Both the position numbers and the translations under genes were made by a program. The notes beneath the pieces were generated by a model. That model was given only the letters and a program-made list of their open reading frames with translations. It searched no databases and was not told where the DNA came from. DNA of 64,000 nucleotides from Fuerstiella sp. (GTDB lineage Bacteria; Planctomycetota; Planctomycetia; Planctomycetales; Planctomycetaceae), in contig JAPYTO010000002.1 of assembly GCA_029941865.1 (NCBI GenBank), positions 19,889 to 83,888 on the forward strand. Reading direction: 5' to 3'. Shown in pieces: positions 1 to 8,633 of this stretch (within the stretch, counting starts at the first letter, position 1; every line of letters starts with the position of its first letter).

Positions 1-1
1 A

Positions 2-409
2 GTTGATGTTCTGGCCGCAAGTGTTCCGCAGCTTCGAATCGTCGTGGACCATGTGCTGGGCTATGACATCGACGGCAAGCCTCCCGGCAAAGAGTGGATT
101 GATGCCGTGGCGAGTCTGGCAAAGCACCCAAATGTTTACTGCAAAGTGTCCGGGCTGTATCAACGATGTACGCAGCAACCTGCTCCACAAGACCCGGCCC
201 ATTACCAAACCGTGCTGGATCCGTTATGGCAGCACTTCGGTTCCGAACGATTAATCTACGGCAGCAACTGGCCCTGCACAAAGAAGAGCGGCGACTACGC
301 CAGCTTCGTTCGTCTGGTGAACGCGTACTTTTCCGCGAAGGGACAGGACGCCAGCGAACGATACTTCTGGAAAAACGCAGCGACCGCGTACGGTCTGTCG
401 CTCGATTAG
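2..409 (+). CDS. Amidohydrolase family 2 protein, C-terminal part
   Basis: Only the last 135 codons are in the window; the reading frame is open from base 2, so the gene begins upstream. The visible part carries a VYCKVSGLY stretch and the late RLIYGSNWP strand, which are typical of the TIM-barrel amidohydrolase-related family that includes fuconolactonase and 2-pyrone-4,6-dicarboxylate hydrolases. By family knowledge these are cytoplasmic hydrolases of lactones or related sugar acids; the substrate cannot be read from this fragment. The nucleotide-sugar dehydrogenase downstream is convergent, so it is not in the same operon. Confidence 0.8.
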   Translation, partial: VDVLAASVPQLRIVVDHVLGYDIDGKPPGKEWIDAVASLAKHPNVYCKVSGLYQRCTQQPAPQDPAHYQTVLDPLWQHFGSERLIYGSNWPCTKKSGDYASFVRLVNAYFSAKGQDASERYFWKNAATAYGLSLD

Positions 410-492
410 GGGGCCATTGAAATTGAATTTCACCCGGCCGAAATCAAACATCGTCGGCAATCGACGGCCTGACTCCAACGAGTTGCAGATCA

Positions 493-1845
493 TCAGGCTT
501 TGAAGATCTTATCGCGTCCCACTTCAACACCGCTGGTGGCGTTTCGGGTGTCGAGCACCATCGTCGAATGTTCCACGATGAAGTCGTAATCGTACGACGA
601 ATGGTCGGTGGCAATCAGCACACAGTCCTGTTCGGCAAGGAAGTCCGCCGTCAGTTCTTCGCTTTCCATGGGCGGGACGTCGTGATGCCGCACCTGTGGC
701 AACACGGGGATGTGAGGGTCGTTGTAGGTCACATCAGCGCCGCGTTCCAGCAGTAGTTCCAGCAGATCAAACGATGGACTTTCTCGGGGATCGTCCACGT
801 CTTTCTTATAAGCCATTCCTAACAGACAGATTTTGCTGCCCTTAATCGGCTTGCCGGCGTTGTTGAGGAATTCCGCCAACTGGCTGATCACGTAACGTGG
901 CATTCGCGAATTGACTTCGCCGGCCAGTTCGATGAAACGAGTGCTCATGCCCTGACGACGTGCCAGCCAGCTGAGATAGAACGGGTCAATCGGGATGCAA
1001 TGTCCACCAAGTCCCGGTCCGGGATAAAACGCCTGAAATCCAAAAGGCTTTGTTTTGGCCGCGTTAACGACATCCCAGATGTCGATGCCCATCTGGTCGA
1101 ACAGCGTCTTCAGTTCATTGACCAGAGCGATGTTAACGGCGCGGTAGGTGTTTTCGAGAATCTTGCAGGCTTCCGCGACTTCGGCGCTGGCAACGGGGAT
1201 GACCTGAACAATGGCCTTCGAGTACAGACTGCAGGCCAGGTCGCAACCTGTTTGATCGTAACCGCCGACGACCTTGGGAATTCCCGCTGCCGTGAAATCA
1301 GGATTGCCTGGGTCTTCGCGTTCCGGACTGTACGCCACAAAGTAATCTTCTCCGCATTTGAGTCCGCCTGCGTTACCTTCGAGGATCGGCACCATCACGT
1401 CGCGGGTGGTTGTGGGGTAAGTCGTGCTTTCCAGAATCACAAGCTGGCCGGGCCGCAGCGTCGCAGCAATCGCCTGAGCGGTGAGTTCCACGTATTTCAG
1501 GTCGGGGTCACGGCTTTCTGTTAATGGCGTCGGCACACAAATCAGCAGCACGTCCGCATCGCCAAGACGTTCCATATCGGACGTCGGTTCCAGCACGTCG
1601 CGTTCGATCCAATCGGCGACGGTGGCCGATTCCACATGTTTGATATAACTGCGTCCGGCTGACAGAGCGTCCACCTTGCTTTTGTCAACGTCGTAACCAA
1701 TGCAGCGGAACCCGGCGTTTGTAAAGGCACTGATCAGCGGCAGGCCAACGTAGCCAAGACCGATGATTCCTATCTGTGCCGTTTGGTTTTCAATCTTTTG
1801 AAGAACGTCAGCAGCAATCGAATCAGGCACAACAGATTGGCTCAT
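493..1845 (-). CDS. Nucleotide-sugar dehydrogenase (UDP-GlcNAc/UDP-ManNAc 6-dehydrogenase type)
   Basis: About 450 residues. The N-terminal Rossmann fold has GLGYVG at residues 29-34, and the catalytic cysteine lies in GGHCIP at about residue 283, which defines the UDP-glucose/GDP-mannose dehydrogenase superfamily. The GLGGHCIPIDPFYLSW context fits the WbpA/WecC branch, which makes UDP-hexosaminuronic acids for surface polysaccharides, better than UDP-glucose dehydrogenase; this substrate assignment is inference. The open frame runs upstream to 1983, but those extra 46 codons look non-coding, and the start at 1845 is about 25 residues before the first beta strand, as usual in the family. It stands alone, followed by a long non-coding stretch on its promoter side. 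Confidence 0.88.
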   Translation of the reverse strand: MSQSVVPDSIAADVLQKIENQTAQIGIIGLGYVGLPLISAFTNAGFRCIGYDVDKSKVDALSAGRSYIKHVESATVADWIERDVLEPTSDMERLGDADVLLICVPTPLTESRDPDLKYVELTAQAIAATLRPGQLVILESTTYPTTTRDVMVPILEGNAGGLKCGEDYFVAYSPEREDPGNPDFTAAGIPKVVGGYDQTGCDLACSLYSKAIVQVIPVASAEVAEACKILENTYRAVNIALVNELKTLFDQMGIDIWDVVNAAKTKPFGFQAFYPGPGLGGHCIPIDPFYLSWLARRQGMSTRFIELAGEVNSRMPRYVISQLAEFLNNAGKPIKGSKICLLGMAYKKDVDDPRESPSFDLLELLLERGADVTYNDPHIPVLPQVRHHDVPPMESEELTADFLAEQDCVLIATDHSSYDYDFIVEHSTMVLDTRNATSGVEVGRDKIFKA

Positions 1846-2550
1846 TGAATAAGTTCCAGACAGGCGTTGTTCTGCGACAATGTCGGTAAAGCGAGATGAA
1901 TGTCGATCAAGGCGCATATCCTGCAGGTTGACAGGGCTCAATGACAGTGAAAATCTCACGAATCGACGATTTATCGTAGTCAAATCTGACGTCGCTCATA
2001 AGCCCGATTCGAGTACGTAGAGGGCAAAGGATGGGAGTCGAGGTCCGTTCAGTGCGTGAACTGAGCAATGCTGGATGTTTCGAAACCCTTAGCCGTCAAG
2101 ACAAGGCTGCGCAGATTTTTTGCGCAGTCGAAACCTGCCCGCGGTGTGTTGGGTGGTGCAAGTGGAACATAGTGGGAATGGCTGCTCACTAAAAAGCCGT
2201 GTGCAGCGTGTGGGCTATTGTCTGCCGTTGGCGTGGGACGTCGCCAATCGAGGTCTGGTCGGATCCCAGGCCACGGGGTCGCAGGCGATTCAGAGTCGAC
2301 AGTTCCTGGGTTCCATCGACATCCCGGATGCGAATGTTCTCGGACGTGTCTGCTGAAGCGACCCCGCGGGAATCGAAGCTCCACGACAAAGAGGCTTGTA
2401 CTGCGTGAGGAGCGAAGAGCTCTGAGGGGCCAGGATACCAGGCCTCTTAGAGTTATCTTGCACAAAGAAGAATTATAAGGGGGCAGAGAATTCTAAGTCA
2501 CAGTTTAGTCCGTTCGGGGTCTTCCTTGCCTGCGGCTGAATCCGAGGAGG

Positions 2551-2623
2551 AGAAGACGAGGACGAGACACGAGGACGATATTCGAGTTCTTTCTTTCGTC
2601 CTCTTACTTCCTGCTCGTCTTCT
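2551..2623. repeat. Nested inverted repeat (GAGGACGAG type)
   Basis: The arms AGAAGACGAG (2551-2560) and CTCGTCTTCT (2614-2623) are perfect complements. Inside them GAGGACGA (2571-2578) pairs with TCGTCCTC (2597-2604), giving a two-storey hairpin. The strands are strongly purine- and pyrimidine-biased. No T-run follows, so this is not a typical terminator; it looks like a dispersed palindromic repeat. Confidence 0.7.
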
Positions 2624-2712
2624 CGTCCTCGATTTTTCCTTCTCACGTTCGATAGCAACTGGGGTCGCCCTCGTGCCGTACAGTATTGAGCGTGACCTCT
2701 TTGGTCGGACTT

Positions 2713-2744
2713 CTGTCCTGGCGATGATGGGCGCGCCAGGACAG
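2713..2744. repeat. Perfect 11-bp stem hairpin
   Basis: CTGTCCTGGCG (2713-2723) is the exact complement of CGCCAGGACAG (2734-2744), with a 10-base loop. There is no T-tract on either side. A second small perfect hairpin, GGGGAC-TGAC-GTCCCC, follows at 2775-2790. Confidence 0.65.
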
Positions 2745-2900
2745 GTTGTGGCCTACTTCGCTGCGTGGGGATCAGGGGACTGACGTCCCCCGCTCGCCCT
2801 GTGCAGGCGATGGAGCCGTCGGGCTCGGACCAATTGGTTTTACGACGTGTGTTCGTCAGGCGTCTCTTGACAATCGTTGCAGACGGCGTGAACATTCGGC

Positions 2901-3671
2901 ATGAATTGCTACGACTGGCCTCAGTACTGGGATCTCGCGTTTGATGATGACACACTGCTGGAAGCGGACTTTGTCGAAGCAGCGGGCCGCAAATACTGTG
3001 ATTTTCCGGTAAAACGACTGCTGGAACCGGGCTGTGGAGGTGGTCGGCTGGTTCTGGAGCTGGCACAGCGTGGCTACGACGTGTCGGCCTGTGACCTGAG
3101 CGTTACCGCAGTTGAATTTGCCAGAGCTCGCGTCGCCGCCGCCGGCCTGACAGCGGACGTGACTGTTGACGACATGCGGCAACTGTCGTGCGAACCCAAA
3201 GCTGATGTCGCATATTGTCTTGTCAACACGTTCCGTCACTTGTTGACGGAAGATGACGCGGTCCGACATCTTCAGGCCGTGGCCAATTCCGTTCGAAGTG
3301 GCGGTTTGTATCTGATCGGCATGCACTTGCTGCCTCCCGATGCAGACGAAGAAGACAGCGAGGAATGGAGCGTTTCGAAAGACGAAACGACCGTCAATAT
3401 GCGGCTGGATGTGGCTAACTGCGATCGCGCAACGCGTTTGGAAACACTGAAGTTTCGCATGGAAGCGGTGACCAGCGACGCTGATTCACCGCAGCTGTTC
3501 GAAACCGACTACCAGATGCGGATTTATCGCGCTCATCAGTTTGAAGAGCTGGTCAAACGAGTTCCGGAGTTCGAACTGCTGGACGTCTACGACTTCTGGT
3601 ACGACATCGAGGAACCGCTGCAGCTGTCCGACGAAATGGGCGACACGGTTTTTGTACTGCGGCGCATTTGA
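2901..3671 (+). CDS. Class I SAM-dependent methyltransferase
   Basis: 256 residues. Motif I of the class I fold is EPGCGGGRL at residues 42-50, and the following acidic strand end (SACDLS) would bind the ribose of S-adenosylmethionine. The total length fits a single-domain soluble enzyme of the Methyltransf_25/11 type, so a cytoplasmic enzyme acting on an unknown small molecule is likely. The region after residue 150 is the variable substrate-binding part and gives no clue. It sits alone, convergent with lspA 93 bases downstream. Confidence 0.85.
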   Translation: MNCYDWPQYWDLAFDDDTLLEADFVEAAGRKYCDFPVKRLLEPGCGGGRLVLELAQRGYDVSACDLSVTAVEFARARVAAAGLTADVTVDDMRQLSCEPKADVAYCLVNTFRHLLTEDDAVRHLQAVANSVRSGGLYLIGMHLLPPDADEEDSEEWSVSKDETTVNMRLDVANCDRATRLETLKFRMEAVTSDADSPQLFETDYQMRIYRAHQFEELVKRVPEFELLDVYDFWYDIEEPLQLSDEMGDTVFVLRRI

Positions 3672-3764
3672 CTCTATGCGAACAGGCACGAAGTCGAACG
3701 CCGTGCGACCCCTGTGACACCTTCAAGGCCACGCGTGGTTTATGCACCCGGGGTTGATGAAGTG

Positions 3765-4346
3765 TCATGACTCGGACGGCGCGGTTGAGCTCCCTGCGGG
3801 CGCTGCTTCCGGTTGTGCAAAGAAGGATTGAATCATCAGCATGATGGCGCCGGTGACCAGGCAAATATCGGCCACGTTGAAGATGGCCCAATCCAGTGCA
3901 GGCTGTTCCACTGAACCCCCGAATTGAAAGTGGAAGAAGTCGCGAACCGCCTTGATCGGTTCGTTACGACCGGGCAGCGTAATTCCGTGCCATCCCAGGC
4001 GGTCATACAGATTCCCCAGCGTGCCACCTGAAACCAACGCCAGACAAACAGTCAGCCAAAGACTTTCGGCGGCGCGAGCGACGAACAGCCAGTAAACGAT
4101 TCCGCAGAAGGCCGCCACACTCAGCAGAGCAAACACCCAGGCGAAGCCCTGCCCCATGCCCCACAGTGCGCCTTCGTTCAGACTTGTGAAGAAACGAAAA
4201 CGGACCCACGAATCGATCAACCATGGACCGCCGTTTCGCACGCCGAAGGATTCGAACGCCAACGACTTGGACCACAGGTCGAGCGTGAGGCAGGCCGCGG
4301 ACAAAGTTGCGAAAATGACGACACGATTCCGAGGCAGCTTCTCCAT
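3765..4346 (-). CDS. lspA: Lipoprotein signal peptidase (signal peptidase II)
   Basis: 193 residues with four hydrophobic segments. The enzyme cleaves the signal peptide of prolipoproteins in the inner membrane after lipid attachment. The two catalytic aspartates are visible: D115 in GGTLGNLYDRL and D160 in FNVADICL; a further conserved aspartate is D23. A short Gly/Phe-rich insertion separates the two catalytic motifs. The ATG overlaps the TGA of the dksA-like gene upstream (TGATG), so the two are probably translationally coupled. Its likely clients include the small lipoproteins at 25.6, 26 and 35 kb in this window. Confidence 0.93.
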   Translation of the reverse strand: MEKLPRNRVVIFATLSAACLTLDLWSKSLAFESFGVRNGGPWLIDSWVRFRFFTSLNEGALWGMGQGFAWVFALLSVAAFCGIVYWLFVARAAESLWLTVCLALVSGGTLGNLYDRLGWHGITLPGRNEPIKAVRDFFHFQFGGSVEQPALDWAIFNVADICLVTGAIMLMIQSFFAQPEAAPAGSSTAPSES

Positions 4347-4735
4347 CAGTCCCCGTCTTCTCGCTTTCGTTCACACGCAACACAATTCCGCGCGTAGGGA
4401 ATGGCTCTCAGTCGAGCCTTCGGAATCCAGGCCTTTGATTCAGGGATTTCCGCTTCGAGGCACATTTCGCAAAGACCAAACGTACCGCCGTCGATCTTGT
4501 GAAGTGCCGTGGAAATCTCCTTCATGGAGTCCTGATCATTTTCCACAATGCGAAGGGAGAAGTCGAGATCCCACGCGTCGCTGCCCATTTCCGCCATGTG
4601 ATTGGAGGATCCGTGGTCGCCGCCGCTCCTGCCGGAAAACGCTTCTTCTTCAATCTGCTCGACGTCACCTCGAAGCCGAGCCTGAATCATTTGGAGCATT
4701 TTTCTGAACTGCTCCAGCTCTTCTGCCTTTAACAT
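4346..4735 (-). CDS. DksA/TraR-type zinc-finger regulator
   Basis: 129 residues. An N-terminal coiled coil (about residues 1-70) is followed by a four-cysteine zinc finger: C89 and C92 in GLCEMC, C118 and C121 in NCVACE. This is the layout of DksA/TraR proteins, which enter the RNA polymerase secondary channel and modulate initiation, often together with ppGpp. The open frame extends to 4831, but the start at 4735 gives the usual length and has AGAGG upstream. It is the gene before lspA, with overlapping stop and start codons, and lies about 120 bases after the Gfo/Idh gene. Confidence 0.85.
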   Translation of the reverse strand: MLKAEELEQFRKMLQMIQARLRGDVEQIEEEAFSGRSGGDHGSSNHMAEMGSDAWDLDFSLRIVENDQDSMKEISTALHKIDGGTFGLCEMCLEAEIPESKAWIPKARLRAIPYARNCVACERKREDGD

Positions 4736-4855
4736 GGATCGCCACAACCTCTGTACTTCCAACCGATATCGACGCAAGGGGAGCGTCTGGGGACCGGGAT
4801 TATGCGGCGGGATCCCAGCCTGGTCAAGCAACCTGGTTTTCTGCCGGGGGGGACG

Positions 4856-5905
4856 TCAGGCAGCAGCTTTTTTCTGGTTTTCTTGTCTTTGCCCGGTCTG
4901 ATACGACCAAACCTCGAGAGCATTCAGCACTGATTCCGCAACAATCATGGCGTTAAGTCCCTCGGCCCCGGATACCCTGGGAGTTGACCGGTTTCGGATC
5001 GCCGCAATAAAATCCTGCAGTTCCAGCGACATTGCATCGTCGGAATTCGCCTGGATTTCGTCTGCCTGAATCCATTCGCCAAAGACTCGGTGCTTCAGCG
5101 TTCTGGGGTCCGGAGTACTGGCGGCAATGGCGTGGACCAGTTGCGGAGTTGTACGAAATTGCCCCTTCGGTTCCCAGGTCCGCACCACCCGCGACTGCAG
5201 GTCGGCGTGGACGCAACCGTTTGTCCCCCAGATCTGCAGGCTGCGTTCTGCCTCCGGACTCATTCGGCTGGCGGTCAGGTCGACGATGGTGCCGCCGGGC
5301 ATCTTGAGCCGCGCAACTGCCATGTCCTCATGGGGACCAATGCCGACTGCACCAAATGCGTCTACCGACGTCGGTAGTTCATCCGTCAGTGCCAGAGCCA
5401 GCTCAATGTCGTGAATCATCAGGTCATGAACGACACCGATATCCGTGGAACGGAATGAGTACGGGCTGACACGCTGACAGCGAACGTACAAAGGGTACCC
5501 GCAACGCTCCTGTGCCAGAGAGAAGGCTGGGTTGAATCGTTCGATGTGTCCGACCTGCAGGATTGTGTCGGATTGCTTCGCGGCCTCGGCCAGTTGCGTC
5601 GCATCAGGGACATTGGCGGCGAGCGGTTTTTCAACGAAAGTGGGAATGCCGCGCTGCAGAAATTGTCTGGCGGTATCCAGGTGAAATACCGTCGGTGTCG
5701 CGACGACAACTCCGTGAAGTTCGCCCTCAATGTCATCGGGCGACGCCACCCAGTGCGTCCCGTGTTGTTCAGCAACGCTGCGGCCCTGCCGTTCGTTCGG
5801 GTCGACAACGGCAACCAGGTCGACACCGTCAACACTCGCCAGTTTTCGAGCGTGGTGTTGACCGAGTGACCCCACTCCAACAACTGCCATTCGTAATTGT
5901 GTCAT
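4856..5905 (-). CDS. Gfo/Idh/MocA-family oxidoreductase next to lpxA
   Basis: 349 residues. The NAD(P)-binding motif GVGSLG is at residues 10-15 and the family signature EKP at 92-94. The start codon overlaps the lpxA stop (ATGA), so it is co-translated with lipid A genes rather than being a catabolic enzyme. In some bacteria (Acidithiobacillus, Leptospira) a Gfo/Idh-type enzyme, GnnA, oxidises UDP-GlcNAc at C3 before transamination by GnnB, giving a 3-amino lipid A; the location next to lpxA suggests the same here. This is inference: no GnnB-type aminotransferase is in the window. General sugar-nucleotide dehydrogenase is the safe call. Confidence 0.8.
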   Translation of the reverse strand: MTQLRMAVVGVGSLGQHHARKLASVDGVDLVAVVDPNERQGRSVAEQHGTHWVASPDDIEGELHGVVVATPTVFHLDTARQFLQRGIPTFVEKPLAANVPDATQLAEAAKQSDTILQVGHIERFNPAFSLAQERCGYPLYVRCQRVSPYSFRSTDIGVVHDLMIHDIELALALTDELPTSVDAFGAVGIGPHEDMAVARLKMPGGTIVDLTASRMSPEAERSLQIWGTNGCVHADLQSRVVRTWEPKGQFRTTPQLVHAIAASTPDPRTLKHRVFGEWIQADEIQANSDDAMSLELQDFIAAIRNRSTPRVSGAEGLNAMIVAESVLNALEVWSYQTGQRQENQKKAAA

Positions 5906-6750
5906 GCTGCTTTTCGTTCTCTGGCTCCGTCTGCCGCCGGAGCATGCCCCACTTCTCTTGCCCGCCCGAGTTTTCCCGCCCGCTGAGCCTCAATGAACTG
6001 CAGCAGTTGCGACAATTCCAAAGGTTTTACTCCGTCGAGTGTTTCGTCGAAGTGCTCGTGGACCTCTGCCAGTGTCTTGTGTTTTCGGTACAACATTCTG
6101 AAGGTTGTACGGATGACCTCGATTGCGTGTTCAGATATTCCGGCGCGACGCATACCTACCACGTTGATCGTCTTCAACGTTGGTTTGTCGCTTCCGGCAG
6201 CCAGCATGAATGGCGGAATGTCGTGCGGTACACGGCAGCCACCGCTGACAAAGCTAAGCCGGCCGATTGTGGAAAAATGGTGGACAACAGTGTTTCCCGA
6301 GACAATTGCTCGGTCGTGAATGTGTACGTGGCCGCCCAGCAGGACGCCATTCACCAGTATCACATCGTTGTAGATGCGGCAGTTGTGGGCGACATGACTG
6401 TTCGCCATAAACATGTTGCGATTGCCTATTCGCGTGACGTGATCTTCCTTTTCGGCACCACGATTAACAGTGACGCCTTCGCGAAAAATGTTGTTGTCAC
6501 CGATCAGAACCTCAGTTGCCGATTCCTGATAGCTAACGTCCTGTGGTTCGCCGCCAATCACACACCCCGCGTGCAGTTTGTTATGGGAGCCAAGCGTCGT
6601 TCTGCCAGTCAACACCACATGGCTGTTCAATTCGCAAAAGTCGCCGACAACCACGTCCGGCCCGATCAGGCAAAATGGCCCGACGACCACCCCTTTGCCA
6701 AGTTGGGCAGAGGAGGCGACCTGAGAGAGTGGTGAGATTCGAGATTCCAT
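5902..6750 (-). CDS. lpxA: Acyl-ACP:UDP-GlcNAc O-acyltransferase, first step of lipid A
   Basis: 282 residues. It transfers a hydroxyacyl chain from acyl carrier protein to UDP-GlcNAc in the cytoplasm. Hexapeptide repeats building the left-handed beta helix fill residues 1-190 and a helical C-terminal part follows. The catalytic histidine is H122 in HVAHNC, equivalent to H125 of the E. coli enzyme; the motif VTIHRG of E. coli reads VTVNRG here. The open frame begins at 6810, but the ATG at 6750 has AGGA eight bases upstream and starts right before the first repeat. It follows lpxC after 169 bases containing two hairpins. Confidence 0.93.
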   Translation of the reverse strand: MESRISPLSQVASSAQLGKGVVVGPFCLIGPDVVVGDFCELNSHVVLTGRTTLGSHNKLHAGCVIGGEPQDVSYQESATEVLIGDNNIFREGVTVNRGAEKEDHVTRIGNRNMFMANSHVAHNCRIYNDVILVNGVLLGGHVHIHDRAIVSGNTVVHHFSTIGRLSFVSGGCRVPHDIPPFMLAAGSDKPTLKTINVVGMRRAGISEHAIEVIRTTFRMLYRKHKTLAEVHEHFDETLDGVKPLELSQLLQFIEAQRAGKLGRAREVGHAPAADGARERKAA

Positions 6751-6804
6751 ACTGATCATCCTGATCAAGAGTCGCGTCCCGGAATCCGATTCCGGTTGTT
6801 CTCG

Positions 6805-6854
6805 CCCCAAACTTCGATTTGGGGAAGTAATTCCCGGGCCGGAGCCGGGGAACA
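6805..6854 (-). repeat. Two adjacent hairpins between lpxC and lpxA
   Basis: CCCCAAA (6805-6811) pairs with TTTGGGG (6818-6824), and just beside it a GC-rich imperfect palindrome, about 6831-6853, pairs with one mismatch. No U-run follows on the minus strand, so this looks more like an mRNA-stabilising or attenuating structure in a polycistronic message than a terminator. Function is inference. Confidence 0.5.
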
Positions 6855-6919
6855 GAGTGTTTTTATGTCTTACTGTACTGCGTTGTTACTGGTCGCCCAG
6901 TGAACACTGGCTTTCCTTT

Positions 6920-7846
6920 TCATGCTGCTGCTTTGTCGGAAGGCTGTCGCTTATTAAGCGTCGAAACTGTTTTTGCAAGTTCGTGGTTCAGGTGATGGCC
7001 GCTGCGATTTGCCGTAACATGCCCGTAGAGCGATGTTCCTGCCAATGCCAGGTCGCCGATACAATCCAGGATTTTGTGACGAACGGCTTCATCCGGCCAC
7101 CGCAGACTGTTGTCCAGAATCCCGTCTTTGCCGACCACAACAATATCCTGAGCTGTCAAATGCTTGCCATAGCCCATCTTCTGGAGCATGGAAATCTCGC
7201 TCTCCAGAACGAACGTCCTGGCAGCGGAAATCTCAGTATAAAAGAACTCCGGTGATATTTCCGCGGACATCGTCTGTGGTGGCACGGCGGCCAGTTGGCC
7301 GTAATCGAGGTGATAAGTGATGGCCAGACAGCGGTGCAGGTATGGCCGCAGGACGAGCGTCTGCGCTCGGTCAGAACTTTGCACCGTGTGAATGTCGTCC
7401 ACCACAACGTGACTGGCGTCCTTGTCCAGCGGAACTGTTCCCGCGCTCAGGATTTCATCGCAGAAGGGACGGCACGACCCATCGAATCCCGGGACTTCCG
7501 GAGCATCGATTTCGACGATGCAGTTGTCCACCTGTAACCCAGCCATGGCGGCCATGAGGTGCTCAACAGTTTCAACGCGTGCATCTTTCTTCGCAGCCAG
7601 AACTGTACGCCGTGGTTCTGTTGCGATCAGACTGCAGGCCGCTGGAATTGGGAGAGAATCCGAAAGGTCGGTGCGACGGAAGGAGATTCCCGTGTCGGAC
7701 TCCGCAGGCAGCAGAGCAACCGTTGTCTCAATTCCATGAAACATCCCGCGACCACGAAACTCCACGCGACGTGCAATGGTGTTCTGACGCCGGGGCAGGG
7801 GAATTTGCAGTATTGTCTCGTTCCTTGTGTCGCAATCGGAATGCAC
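6920..7846 (-). CDS. lpxC: UDP-3-O-acyl-GlcNAc deacetylase (lipid A committed step)
   Basis: 308 residues. A zinc hydrolase that removes the N-acetyl group after LpxA has acted. Zinc ligands are visible as H96 in VETVEHLMAA and H257 and D261 in the RHKILDCIGDL stretch; E95 would be the general base, and H284 in the SGHHLNH region the second catalytic histidine. Length matches stand-alone LpxC, with no FabZ fusion as in Bacteroidetes. Its neighbours are the OmpH-like gene 119 bases upstream and lpxA downstream on the same strand. Confidence 0.94.
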   Translation of the reverse strand: MHSDCDTRNETILQIPLPRRQNTIARRVEFRGRGMFHGIETTVALLPAESDTGISFRRTDLSDSLPIPAACSLIATEPRRTVLAAKKDARVETVEHLMAAMAGLQVDNCIVEIDAPEVPGFDGSCRPFCDEILSAGTVPLDKDASHVVVDDIHTVQSSDRAQTLVLRPYLHRCLAITYHLDYGQLAAVPPQTMSAEISPEFFYTEISAARTFVLESEISMLQKMGYGKHLTAQDIVVVGKDGILDNSLRWPDEAVRHKILDCIGDLALAGTSLYGHVTANRSGHHLNHELAKTVSTLNKRQPSDKAAA

Positions 7847-7883
7847 TTGAGCTTCGTCCGTGAGGAAAGCATAAACCAGCAGA

Positions 7884-7907
7884 AGACTCCTGCTGTCACA
7901 GGAGTCT
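7884..7907 (-). repeat. 9-bp stem hairpin between ompH-like gene and lpxC
   Basis: AGACTCCTG (7884-7892) and CAGGAGTCT (7899-7907) are perfect complements around a 6-base loop. Only a weak pyrimidine stretch follows on the minus strand, so it may be a leaky terminator or attenuator that tunes lpxC relative to the gene before it. Confidence 0.5.
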
Positions 7908-7965
7908 CTGCCGTACTGTTACAACGAGTCGGAGGGAACACGGCGACCGTGCCCACCCCATTCGG

Positions 7966-8616
7966 CTATTGTTGCCTGGTGCGTCCTGCAGGCACCACAT
8001 TGCCTTTTGCAGTGTTTGGCGCCGGAGCCCCGGATGCGTATGGCTTGTTCAGGTACTGCAGCACGACGTCAGTAATGTCGTTTTCACTACTCGTGTAAAT
8101 GAACGTCTTGTTCATCGTTTGAACGGCTTCCTGAGGGTTCGTGATTTCCTCGATCCCTTTGCGGTTGAACCGCATTACGTGATCGAAGTGAGCGTACTCA
8201 GCATACAGCTTCACGGCTTTGGTGACGTCGGTGTAGATGACTTTGAATGTTTCGGATTCTCGTCGAGCCAGTCGTCTTTGTGTGGCTGCGCGGAAGGCGT
8301 CAAATTCGCCCTTCAGGTCGAGCAATTGCTTTTCACGCTGTTCGTACTCCGGGCTGCCGCTATCAAATTTCTTGATTTCGGCCTGCCCCTTCTGGAGTCG
8401 TTCCACCATCACCTTCGCTTCAGCATCGCTTTTTTCGATCTCAGCCTGCAGGCCGGAACGTAGTTCTTCGAATTTTTTGTAGTGCTGGAAGACGTGGGCC
8501 ATATCGATCAGCCCGACCCGGTGGCCTTTTGTAGGTGGGGCAGGACTTTGAGCCTGAACGGCACCGGTGGTGGCTGTAATTGCGACAGCCAACAGCGTAA
8601 GAATTAGCTGTTTCAC
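7966..8616 (-). CDS. OmpH/Skp-like periplasmic chaperone
   Basis: 216 residues from a GTG start. A signal peptide (VKQLILTLLAVAITATTGA, with the first residue read as Met) is followed by an AQS region, the core strand HRVGLIDMAHVFQHY and a long Lys/Glu-rich coiled coil (about residues 50-150), the layout of Skp/OmpH chaperones that hold unfolded outer-membrane proteins in the periplasm. The frame is open to 8655, but a strong AAAGGAG lies ten bases before the GTG at 8616, and the preceding residues would spoil the signal peptide. As in many Gram-negatives it is adjacent to lipid A genes. Confidence 0.83.
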   Translation of the reverse strand: MKQLILTLLAVAITATTGAVQAQSPAPPTKGHRVGLIDMAHVFQHYKKFEELRSGLQAEIEKSDAEAKVMVERLQKGQAEIKKFDSGSPEYEQREKQLLDLKGEFDAFRAATQRRLARRESETFKVIYTDVTKAVKLYAEYAHFDHVMRFNRKGIEEITNPQEAVQTMNKTFIYTSSENDITDVVLQYLNKPYASGAPAPNTAKGNVVPAGRTRQQ

Positions 8617-8626
8617 GGTAAGGGCA

Positions 8627-8633
8627 CTCCTTT
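8627..8633 (-). promoter_or_regulatory. Shine-Dalgarno that fixes the GTG start of the OmpH-like gene
   Basis: AAAGGAG on the minus strand, ten bases before GTG at 8616. It is one of the better ribosome-binding sites in the window and argues against the upstream in-frame ATG at 8655. Confidence 0.7.

Larger units (their letters stand above)
1846..2900. other. Long intergenic region rich in hairpins
   Basis: Some 1.05 kb separate two divergent genes. The short frames here have no recognisable protein features and overlap each other on both strands. What can be seen is three inverted repeats clustered between 2551 and 2790, listed separately. The rest shows no feature I can support. Confidence 0.6.

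Noticed and set aside
2049..2465. 138-codon minus-strand frame upstream of the nucleotide-sugar dehydrogenase
   Set aside because: Arg/Pro/Ser-rich, no motif, several competing frames on both strands; most likely non-coding.
5563..6735. 390-codon plus-strand frame opposite the Gfo/Idh and lpxA genes
   Set aside because: It is antisense to two well-recognised genes, has no family features and its composition (many Arg, Cys, His, Ser) is that of a shadow frame.
6805..6824. Hairpin between lpxC and lpxA considered as a terminator
   Set aside because: No U-run follows the stem on the minus strand and the downstream genes appear to belong to the same pathway and transcript.
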